Below, piece by piece: positions 58,266 to 64,000 of a DNA stretch of 64,000 nucleotides. The notes under the pieces are model-generated. The model was not told where the DNA came from. It was given only the letters and a program-made list of their open reading frames with translations, and searched no databases. Numbering within the stretch: position 1 is the stretch's first letter; every line of letters starts with the position of its first letter. The position numbers were made by a program, and so were the translations under genes. This stretch comes from Streptomyces scabichelini (GTDB lineage Bacteria; Actinomycetota; Actinomycetes; Streptomycetales; Streptomycetaceae): assembly GCF_011045015.1 (NCBI RefSeq), contig NZ_JAAKZY010000001.1, positions 1 to 64,000 of the forward strand, written 5' to 3'.

Positions 58266-58940
58266 TCAGTACGACGCCGAGTTGTCGGCCTTGAAGTGGT
58301 ACAGCTCCCGGGAGGAGCCGTAGCGGCGGAAGCCGGCCGGGTCCTCGTCCCGCTCGGCCGCCTTCAGCAACTCGGCGAGTTCGGCGAGGTGTTCGTCCCG
58401 CATCTCCTTCTCCACACAGTCGGCGCCGAGGGACCGGACCGTGCCGCGGACGTAGATGCGGGCTTCGTACAGCGAGTCCCCGAGCGCGTCGCCCGCGTCG
58501 CCGCACACCACCAGGCGTCCGGCCTGGCCCATGAAGGCGCTCATATGGCCGACGTCGCCGCCGACGACGATGTCCACGCCTTTCATGGAGATCCCGCAGC
58601 GGGCGGCCGCGTCGCCGTCGACGACCAGCAGGCCGCCGTGGGCGGTGGCGCCCGCGGACTGGGAGGCGTTGCCGCGTACCCGGACGGTGCCCGACATCAT
58701 GTTCTCGGCGACTCCGGTGCCCGCGTTGCCGTGGACCGTGACGGTGGCGCGCTGGTTCATGCCGGCGCAGTAGTAGCCGACGTGGCCCTCGACATCGACG
58801 GTCAGGTTCTCCCGGATGCCACAGGCCACGGCGTGCGCGCCGCGCGGGTTGAGGACTCGCCAGGAGGTCGAGTCGGGCTTGTGGAGGGACTGGTTGAGGT
58901 CCCGTACCGGGGTCTGCGCCAGGTCGATCACCGTTGCCAT
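58266..58940 (-). CDS. glxC: GltB-like GXGXG domain protein (GlxC/MgsB)
   Basis: This is a 224-aa protein equal to the C-terminal right-handed beta-helix of glutamate synthase. Repeated G-x-x-G-x-x-x-G turns are seen: GHVGYYCAGMNQRATV, GNAGTGVAENMMSGTV, GNASQSAGATAHGG, GDVGHMSAFMGQAGRLVV. It is structural, linking the amidotransferase and FMN subunits. ATG 58940 overlaps the glxB stop by 13 bp. The C-terminal 60 residues (EKEMRDEHLAELAELLKAA) form an acidic helical extension. Confidence 0.9.
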   Translation of the reverse strand: MATVIDLAQTPVRDLNQSLHKPDSTSWRVLNPRGAHAVACGIRENLTVDVEGHVGYYCAGMNQRATVTVHGNAGTGVAENMMSGTVRVRGNASQSAGATAHGGLLVVDGDAAARCGISMKGVDIVVGGDVGHMSAFMGQAGRLVVCGDAGDALGDSLYEARIYVRGTVRSLGADCVEKEMRDEHLAELAELLKAAERDEDPAGFRRYGSSRELYHFKADNSASY

Positions 58941-59803
58941 ACGTACACCTCCTCCGGCTCGGGTTCGAAGATGCGGGCCTGCTCGATGCCCGGCAGGACG
59001 TCCAGCGCGCGGTACTCGGAGGCCATCGCCACCCATTCGGGCGTTTCCGCGACCAGGGCGGGCTTGCAGGCGATGGCGTCGCGCACGACCGCGAAGGAGT
59101 CGGCGGTGGAGACGAGCAGTGTGTAGAAGCCGTCGAAGCGTTCGCACAGGAGCCGCAGCGCCTTCTCCAGGTCGGCGCCTTCGGCGAGTCGGTGCGCGAC
59201 GAAGCGGGCGCCGACTTCGGAGTCGTTCTCGCTGTCGAAGGTGACACCCTGGGCGCGCAGTTCCCTGCGGATGGTGGCGTGGTTGGCGAACGACCCGTTG
59301 TGGACCAGGCACTGGGCGGGGCCGACCGAGAAGGGGTGAGCGCCCTCGGGCGTGACGGCCGACTCGGTGGCCATGCGGGTGTGGCCGACGCCCTGCCATC
59401 CGGTCACCCCGGCAAGGCCGAAGGACTCGGCCAACTCCACCGGGTTTCCGGTGCCTTTGAGTACGGCCATGTCCTGGCCGGAGCCGATGACCGTGGCGTA
59501 CGGCAGCGCTGCCGTCACGGCGGCGAGCAGCTCGGCGACCGTCAGGTCCGCGTGCAGCACCGTGGTGGCGTCGGCGGTGATGGCCACGGCATCCGGCAGC
59601 GCGGCCTCCGCGTCGGCCTTCGGGACGCCCAGCAGCGAGACGACGGCACGGCCCGGCGGGGACAGGCGCGGGTCGCCGTAGACCGCGACGCCTGCCGAGT
59701 CCGGGCCGCGTTCGACGACCTGGCCCAGCATCGCGGCCAGCAGTTCCCCGAGCCGTGGTTCAAGGGAGGGCTCGCGCAGATGGAGCCCGACGATTCCGCA
59801 CAT
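58928..59803 (-). CDS. glxB: Class II glutamine amidotransferase (GlxB/MgsA-like)
   Basis: This is a 291-aa Ntn-type glutaminase subunit. MCGIVGLHL supplies Cys2 (Cys1 after Met removal) as nucleophile. ERGPDSAGVAVYGD, VGHTRMATES and HPFSVGPAQCLVHNGSFAN are typical of the GlxB/PurF-like amidotransferase domain. It would release ammonia from glutamine or its gamma-glutamyl amides for the GlxD site. GGAGAG lies just before the ATG. It sits 65 bp after glnT and overlaps glxC. Confidence 0.9.
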   Translation of the reverse strand: MCGIVGLHLREPSLEPRLGELLAAMLGQVVERGPDSAGVAVYGDPRLSPPGRAVVSLLGVPKADAEAALPDAVAITADATTVLHADLTVAELLAAVTAALPYATVIGSGQDMAVLKGTGNPVELAESFGLAGVTGWQGVGHTRMATESAVTPEGAHPFSVGPAQCLVHNGSFANHATIRRELRAQGVTFDSENDSEVGARFVAHRLAEGADLEKALRLLCERFDGFYTLLVSTADSFAVVRDAIACKPALVAETPEWVAMASEYRALDVLPGIEQARIFEPEPEEVYVWQR

Positions 59804-59868
59804 GCGGCTCTCCTTGTACGGGTTGTACGAGGTGTACGAGGTACGAGTACGAGAAGGTCAGGATCAGA

Positions 59869-61197
59869 TCAGAAAGCGGTGAGGTACCGGTCCAGCTCCC
59901 AGGCACCCACCGTGGAGTGCCAGTCGAAGAACTCCTCGCGCTTGAGGTCCGCGAAGTACTGGCTCACCCCCAGTCCGGCCGCATCCAGGGCCCCGCTGAT
60001 CACGTCGTCCGCCTGGAGCGCCTCGACGGCGTGCAGCAGGGTGGGCGGCAGCTCGGGCCCCTTGCCGCCGGCGCCAGGCTCGCCAGGGTCGAGGCCGCGC
60101 CCGATGCCGTCGAGCCCGGCGGCCAGGGCGGCGGCCGCGGCGAGGTAGGGGTTGGCGGCGCCGTCGCCGCCGCGCAGCTCGATGCGGTTGCCGTCGGGGA
60201 CGCGCACGAAGTGCGTGCGGTCGTTGCCGCCGTACCCCGCCACGCGCGGCGACCAGGTGGCGCCCGATCGGGTGGAGACGGCGCCGGTCCGCTTGTAGGA
60301 GTTGACGGTCGGCGCGATCACCGCCTGGAGCGCGCGGGCGTGCTCGACGATCCCGGCGACGAAGGAGTAGGCGAGCGGGGAGAGGCCGAGCCCTCGCGCG
60401 TCCGTCGCGTCGGGGAAGGCGGCCTCACTCCCCCGCCACAACGACATGTGCATGTGCATGCCGGTGCCGGTCCGGTCGGTGAACGGTTTCGGCATGAACG
60501 TGGCGGTCATGCCGCGCTGTTCGGCCAGTACGGACACGAGGTACCGCATCGTGATGACCCGGTCGGCGGTAGTGAGGGCGTCGGCGTACTTGAAGTTCTG
60601 CTCGAACTGGCCGTTGCCGTCCTCGTGGTCGTTGGCGTAGTTGCCCCAGCCGAGGCTGTTCATGGCGCTGGAGACGGCCGTCAGGTGGTCGTACATGCGG
60701 GTCAGTCCGCGGGCGTCGTAACAGGGTTGAGCGGCGGTGTCCTTGCCGTCGGCGACACTGAGCACCCCGTGCTCGTCCCGGTTGACCAGGAAGTACTCCA
60801 CCTCGGCGCCGACGGCCAGGGTCAGCCCCTGGGCCGCGGCCCGCTCCAGCTGCGTACGGAGGATGACGCGCGGTGCGTACGGCCACGGCTTGCCCTCCAC
60901 GTACGGGTCGCAGTGCACAAGGGCGAGGCCCGGCTTCACGAAGGGGACCGGGGTGTACGAGGAGGCGTCGGGCCGTGCGATGACGTCGGGGTCGCTGGGC
61001 TGCTGGCCGAGCGCGCCTGCCGCGTATCCGGCGAAGCCGACGCCCTCGTCGCGCAGTTCCTCCACGGCCTGGGCCGGGACGAGCTTGGCGCAGGGCTTGC
61101 CGGTGAGGTCGACGAAGACGGCGAGCACGAACTCGATGCCGTCGGCACGGACCAGTTCGGCGAGATCGGATGTGTCCGCTTCCGTGTCGGTCGCCAT
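59869..61197 (-). CDS. glnT: Type III glutamate-ammonia ligase family (GlnT; gamma-glutamylmethylamide synthetase-like)
   Basis: This is a 442-aa glutamine-synthetase-fold enzyme of the small GlnT/GmaS class. It shows ANDHEDGNGQFEQNF, MPKPFTDRTGTGMHMHMSLW, and the ATP/glutamate region NSYKRTGA with NRIELRGGDGAANPYLA. Members join glutamate to ammonia or to alkylamines; GmaS uses methylamine. ATG 61197 has GGGAG 8 nt upstream, so the longer GTG start at 61215 is rejected. It is the first gene of the glnT-glxBCD-oxidase-xre-amt run. Amine specificity cannot be read from sequence alone. Confidence 0.9.
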   Translation of the reverse strand: MATDTEADTSDLAELVRADGIEFVLAVFVDLTGKPCAKLVPAQAVEELRDEGVGFAGYAAGALGQQPSDPDVIARPDASSYTPVPFVKPGLALVHCDPYVEGKPWPYAPRVILRTQLERAAAQGLTLAVGAEVEYFLVNRDEHGVLSVADGKDTAAQPCYDARGLTRMYDHLTAVSSAMNSLGWGNYANDHEDGNGQFEQNFKYADALTTADRVITMRYLVSVLAEQRGMTATFMPKPFTDRTGTGMHMHMSLWRGSEAAFPDATDARGLGLSPLAYSFVAGIVEHARALQAVIAPTVNSYKRTGAVSTRSGATWSPRVAGYGGNDRTHFVRVPDGNRIELRGGDGAANPYLAAAAALAAGLDGIGRGLDPGEPGAGGKGPELPPTLLHAVEALQADDVISGALDAAGLGVSQYFADLKREEFFDWHSTVGAWELDRYLTAF

Positions 61198-61243
61198 GGA
61201 GGTCTCCCTGCTCACGATGAGATGTCCACCATCAGGTCCACAT

Positions 61244-61259
61244 GTTCACTGCGATGAAC
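61244..61259. promoter_or_regulatory. Inverted repeat GTTCA-n6-TGAAC upstream of glnT
   Basis: GTTCA (61244-61248) and TGAAC (61255-61259) form an inverted repeat 47-62 bp before the glnT start, in the intergenic region shared with the DUF429 gene. It may be the operator for the XRE-cupin regulator. I see no GlnR-type GAAAC box here. Confidence 0.4.
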
Positions 61260-61409
61260 CTTTGTTGCCTGCGAGTAGACAGCTTTGAGGTTACGACGGG
61301 ATTTCCGCGACGGAAGGTCCTCGTAAGCCGAGGAACGGGCAGGGCCGGTATGGCTGATCCGCCGCACGGGCCGGGCGGGCGTCGGCTCCCGGAGCGGGGG
61401 TCTGCCACG

Positions 61410-62207
61410 ATGGGCGCCATGCGCACCGTCGGCATCGACCTGTCCGCGAGCCTCGACAACACCGCGGTCGCGGTGGTGGTCTGGCACACCGATCACGCCA
61501 TGATCGAGGCCCCGCTGACGCGATGCACGGACCCCGAGCTGCTCGCGGTGCTCACAGGCCTCGGACCCGACGACCGGGCAGCCGTCGATTCGCCCTTCGG
61601 CTGGCCCATCGAGTTCGTCCGGGCCGTCAGCGCTCACGCCGCGGGCCAACCGTGGCCGGGACGCGGTCAGGACAGTACTATGCACCGGCTCTCGACCCTC
61701 CGCTTTCGCCGCACCGACCAGGTCATCTGGGAGGCGGTCAAACCCGGCCCTCCTCCGCTGGCAGCGCCCTTCGACAGGATCGGCGCCATGGTCGCCCGCT
61801 GGGCTCACCTGGCGGACGAACTGGCCGGCCGGGGACATGCGGTGGACCGGGCCGGCACCGGACGGATCGCCGAGGTGTATCCACGGGCCACTCGGCTTCG
61901 TTGGGGCCTGGGCAAAGAGAGGTCGATGGGTGAGTTGCAGCGCCTCGCACCATGGCTGCGCTGCGAACCGGGCGTCCGGGCGCTCTACGACGCGAACGAG
62001 CATGCCTTCGACGCGCTGATCTGCGCCCTGACCGCGCGGGCGGTGGCCCAGGGGCTGACGCACCGCCCGACCGGCGAGGACCTTGACGTGGCGCGCGTAG
62101 AGGGGTGGATCCACCTGCCGGTCGTCGGCAGTATGCCGCGTCTCCTCGCGAGGCCCAGCAGCATGCCGACGGCAAGCTCGGCGCGCAGGCCCGCGTCGGA
62201 ACCATGA
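61410..62207 (+). CDS. DUF429 domain-containing protein
   Basis: This is a 265-aa protein with an RNase H-like/actin-type start, MRTVGIDLSASLDNTAVAVV, and the DUF429 signature strings AAVDSPFGWPIEFV, FRRTDQVIW, IAEVYPRATRL and ALYDANEHAFDALICALTARA. The acidic residues in GIDLS, DSPFG, EVYP and DAFDAL suggest metal-dependent nuclease chemistry, but the family is uncharacterised. ATG 61410 is chosen; ATG 61419 is also possible. It is divergent from glnT. The last 20 residues are low-complexity. Confidence 0.85.
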   Translation: MGAMRTVGIDLSASLDNTAVAVVVWHTDHAMIEAPLTRCTDPELLAVLTGLGPDDRAAVDSPFGWPIEFVRAVSAHAAGQPWPGRGQDSTMHRLSTLRFRRTDQVIWEAVKPGPPPLAAPFDRIGAMVARWAHLADELAGRGHAVDRAGTGRIAEVYPRATRLRWGLGKERSMGELQRLAPWLRCEPGVRALYDANEHAFDALICALTARAVAQGLTHRPTGEDLDVARVEGWIHLPVVGSMPRLLARPSSMPTASSARRPASEP

Positions 62208-62274
62208 GGTCAGCCCGCCCCGCGAGCGCCCGCCCGCCCGCGACCACCCACGTTCCGTGCGGCAGGATGAACCC

Positions 62275-62592
62275 ATGAGCATCGTCAAGATCAACGTCCT
62301 CACCGTGCCGGCCGAGCAGCGCGAGACGCTGGAGAAGCGCTTCGCCTCGCGAGCTGGAATCGTCGAGAGTGCCGACGGCTTCGAGTGGTTCGAACTCCTC
62401 CGCCCCGTCGAAGGCACGGACAACTACCTCGTCTACACCCGGTGGCGCGACGAGGAGTCGTTCCAGGCGTGGATGGAGGGCCCGATGAAGGCGGCGCACC
62501 AGGGCGGGAGCGGCCGGCCCGGACCGGCCGCCGCCGGGGCGACGGTGTGGACTTTCGAGGTCCTCGAACAGGCGGCACCCAAGTCCGGCTGA
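62275..62592 (+). CDS. Antibiotic biosynthesis monooxygenase family protein (ABM/IsdG-like)
   Basis: This is a 105-aa dimeric ferredoxin-like fold protein. IVKINVLTVPAEQRETLEKRF, DGFEWFELLRPVEG, YLVYTRWRDEESFQAWMEG match the ABM domain and MhuD/IsdG-like haem-degrading monooxygenases (Trp in YTRW, and a likely haem His in KAAHQGG). Haem degradation is possible, but quinone-type monooxygenation cannot be excluded. The upstream ATG at 62257 is also in frame. It stands alone. Confidence 0.85.
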   Translation: MSIVKINVLTVPAEQRETLEKRFASRAGIVESADGFEWFELLRPVEGTDNYLVYTRWRDEESFQAWMEGPMKAAHQGGSGRPGPAAAGATVWTFEVLEQAAPKSG

Positions 62593-62639
62593 CCCGCTCT
62601 TCGCTGTCGGTCACATGGTCATTGGTGCTGCGAACTGAC

Positions 62640-62694
62640 GCCTGGGAACTGGTGCCTGGGAACTGGTGTCTGGGGGCGAATACCGCTCCCAGGC
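62640..62694. terminator. Tandem 14-bp repeat with hairpin between convergent genes
   Basis: GCCTGGGAACTGGT is repeated exactly at 62640-62653 and 62654-62667. The second copy's GCCTGGGA pairs with TCCCAGGC at 62687-62694, giving an 8-bp stem with a 25-nt loop. It lies between converging genes, so a terminator role is plausible. Confidence 0.4.
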
Positions 62695-62707
62695 ATCAGT
62701 CCTCAGG

Positions 62708-63349
62708 TCACAGACCGTCGCGCACCATGGCGGCGACGATCTGGACGTGGCGATCGGCCGCCGTGTTCGAGAACTCGTTTTCGTAGTTCAGGCCGTAGGG
62801 CCAGAAGTGTCCCCCACCGGTGGACAGCGTGGCGCCCGAACCATCGAACTGTCTGACGAGTGCCGTGGCCTGCGCGCCACGCCACGTACCGCCACCGCCG
62901 AGGGAGGACCAGCCCGAACTCGTACCCACACCGATGGTGTGCGCGATCTCGTGCAGAGCGGTCCTCTCGGTCATGTAGCCGCGATTGCCGAAGCGAATGG
63001 TCCCGTTGATGTTGCCGTCAGCGGTGGGCACGCCGGGGTCGTAGCGGACGGTGATGCTCTTACCGAGGTCGCTGAGGTTGTTGTACCGGGCCACCGCAGC
63101 GTTCATCGCCTTGGTGATCAAGTCATAGGCCGCCAGCTGGTCCTGGGTCGGGTTGCTCGCCCGTTCGAGGCTCCAGGTGATGCTGGCCGCCGCCACCCGT
63201 TCCTGCGATGCCGGTACGGGCTGCTGCGGGGCGGCTTGCGCCACGCCGGGCCCGGCCAGCAGGGCAGCTGCCAGCAGGGCCACGGCCACCTTGTTGCGTC
63301 TGGGTATGGTCGTCCGCCCGGTGGGCACCGGGGTCCGTCGTCGGCTCAT
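62708..63349 (-). CDS. Secreted metallopeptidase-like protein (HEIAH)
   Basis: This is a 213-aa exported protein. A Sec signal (basic RRRTPVPTGRTTIPRRNK, hydrophobic core about 21-38, AQA-AP cleavage) is followed by a mature domain with HEIAHTIGVG (His133, Glu134, His137). The classic HExxHxxGxxD would put Asp at position 143, but that residue is Thr, so the third zinc ligand is different or lost. The C-terminal FWPYGLNYENEF recurs in secreted Streptomyces proteins, often with lectin or carbohydrate modules. AGGAGG lies 8 nt before the ATG at 63349. It is divergent from the GH30 gene. Confidence 0.78.
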   Translation of the reverse strand: MSRRRTPVPTGRTTIPRRNKVAVALLAAALLAGPGVAQAAPQQPVPASQERVAAASITWSLERASNPTQDQLAAYDLITKAMNAAVARYNNLSDLGKSITVRYDPGVPTADGNINGTIRFGNRGYMTERTALHEIAHTIGVGTSSGWSSLGGGGTWRGAQATALVRQFDGSGATLSTGGGHFWPYGLNYENEFSNTAADRHVQIVAAMVRDGL

Positions 63350-63479
63350 TGAGGGGTCCTCCTGTGGGGTTGACCGGTAGGCAGGTGGGGGCATGACGGC
63401 GGATCAGTTCGCCCGTCGAACATGCGGAGCGAATCGATGGCGGCCAGGCGGTGAGCCGTGTCCCGGTGCGGGACAAGGG

Positions 63480-63491
63480 GAAAGCGCTTTC
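63480..63491. promoter_or_regulatory. LacI-type operator GAAAGCGCTTTC
   Basis: This is a perfect 12-bp palindrome with a central CG, the shape of LacI-family operators, in the 335-bp divergent gap (63350-63684) between the peptidase-like gene and the GH30 gene. Sugar-responsive control of either or both is likely. The gap has no other gene that I can see. Confidence 0.55.
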
Positions 63492-63684
63492 TAAGATTTC
63501 CGGGATGCTAACCGGATGTTTTGAGCATGTCAACGCTGCTGGGTATCACCGCGCCGCGATGGCCCGATATCGAGGCAGCCTATGGCTGCGCACTGTCTTG
63601 ACGTGTTCATTTTCGTCATCAAGCATGCCCTGGACCCGATCTTTTCTGATCGATCCTGTTCGCCTCTGTTGTGAAGGGAGTGCC

Positions 63685-64000
63685 GTGTCCAACCGACATC
63701 GCATCGTCCGGGCGTTGGCGCCAACAGTGCCCCTGGTGCTCAGTGCGGGTCTCATCGCCGCACCCGCAGCCACCGCGGACTCACCGCCGCAGAGCGCGGT
63801 CACGGTCCGGATCGACCCCTCCTACCAGCAGCAGCAGTTCGAGGGTTGGGGGACGAGCCTCGTCTGGTTCGCCAACGCAACGGGCGGCTACCCGGAGCCC
63901 ATCCGAAGACGGCTCGTCGACATGCTGTTCGGCGAAGACGGTCTCCGCCTCAACATCGCGCGCTACAACATCGGCGGCGGCAACGCCCCAGATGTCCGCA
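63685..64000 (+). CDS. Glycoside hydrolase family 30 protein (endo-beta-1,6-galactanase-like), partial at window end
   Basis: This is the first 105 residues of a secreted glycosidase; the gene continues past 64000. A Sec signal peptide (NRHRIVRALAPTVPLVLSAG, ending ATA-D) is followed by IDPSYQQQQFEGWGTSLVWF, NATGGYPEPIRRRLVDMLFG and LNIARYNIGGGN, which match family 30 enzymes acting on beta-1,6-galactan side chains of arabinogalactan. GTG 63685 has AAGGGAG upstream. A LacI-type operator lies about 200 bp before the start, which fits control by a plant-sugar repressor. Confidence 0.88.
   Translation, partial: MSNRHRIVRALAPTVPLVLSAGLIAAPAATADSPPQSAVTVRIDPSYQQQQFEGWGTSLVWFANATGGYPEPIRRRLVDMLFGEDGLRLNIARYNIGGGNAPDVR

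Noticed and set aside
56920..59247. 775-aa extension of the GlxD frame
   Set aside because: The extra N-terminal sequence runs through glxC and glxB in the wrong frame; the real start is ATG 58251.
61198..61409. GlnR box before glnT
   Set aside because: No GAAAC or GTTTC half-site is present in this interval, so GlnR control cannot be supported from sequence.
1..64000. CRISPR arrays, tRNA or rRNA genes, transposases, phage genes
   Set aside because: I saw no regularly spaced repeats, cloverleaf-type sequences, rRNA motifs, DDE transposase or integrase patterns.

Overview
The window is high-GC (roughly 70-73%) actinobacterial chromosome, almost certainly Streptomyces. The signs are codon third positions that are nearly all G or C, many GTG starts, frequent ATGA/GTGA stop-start overlaps, GGAGG-type ribosome binding sites, the common Streptomyces 22-bp GC-rich palindrome at 14298-14319, and typical Streptomyces families (TerD-type, DUF6643, GlxBCD, SHOCT, beta-helix/AAA). 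I see no rRNA, tRNA, CRISPR, prophage or insertion sequence. The last gene, a GH30 glycosidase, runs off the right end; the first may begin left of the window.

Layout. 1-16.9 kb holds housekeeping and single-gene units: an O-antigen-ligase-like protein, a glutamate-racemase-like enzyme, a hopanoid-type glycosyltransferase (hpnB), a TerD/TerA-type protein, a MOSC protein, a beta-helix/AAA+ fusion, a membrane hydrolase, a DeoR regulator, a Cds1-type cysteine desulfhydrase and an anti-sigma-like ATPase. 16.9-22.8 kb holds an ABC exporter operon (FtsX permease, ATPase, SHOCT protein) divergent from a TetR gene with an operator-like palindrome, followed by DUF4865 and phosphotriesterase-family genes. 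22.8-23.8 kb is a decayed region with remnants of a plant-type ketol-acid reductoisomerase gene and of ilvY. 23.9-32.9 kb holds a HAF-repeat secreted protein, a ROK regulator, an AlkB-type dioxygenase, an RlmG-like methyltransferase, an AraC/PhyH pair and a small amino-sugar cassette (SIS protein, class II aldolase, DeoR). 32.9-39.1 kb holds a giant LuxR regulator downstream of an SRPBCC-MFS-carotenoid-oxygenase operon. 39.2-43.9 kb holds a PknG-type kinase, a GlnX-like membrane protein and a solute-binding lipoprotein. 44.1-49.3 kb is a TetR-led metabolic operon (SMP-30 lactonase, SDR, type III PLP enzyme, aldonolactone oxidase). 49.4-53.7 kb holds a PIG-L deacetylase, an LLM oxidoreductase and a TPP-enzyme/cyclase pair. 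53.8-61.2 kb is a nitrogen-metabolism operon. 61.4-64 kb holds a DUF429 protein, a small monooxygenase, a secreted zinc-peptidase-like protein and the GH30 enzyme.

Two modules stand out. First, glnT/gmaS-like, glxB, glxC, glxD, a monomeric sarcosine/N-methyltryptophan-oxidase-like flavoenzyme, an XRE-cupin regulator and amt form one unidirectional cluster. It resembles the N-methylglutamate pathway, but with a single-subunit oxidase where the four-subunit N-methylglutamate dehydrogenase would be. Second, the pknG cassette resembles the mycobacterial PknG-GlnX-GlnH nutrient sensor, but the kinase lacks the rubredoxin domain and the binding lipoprotein looks sugar-type. The only TTA (bldA-dependent) codon I found in an intact gene lies in the aldonolactone oxidase gene.
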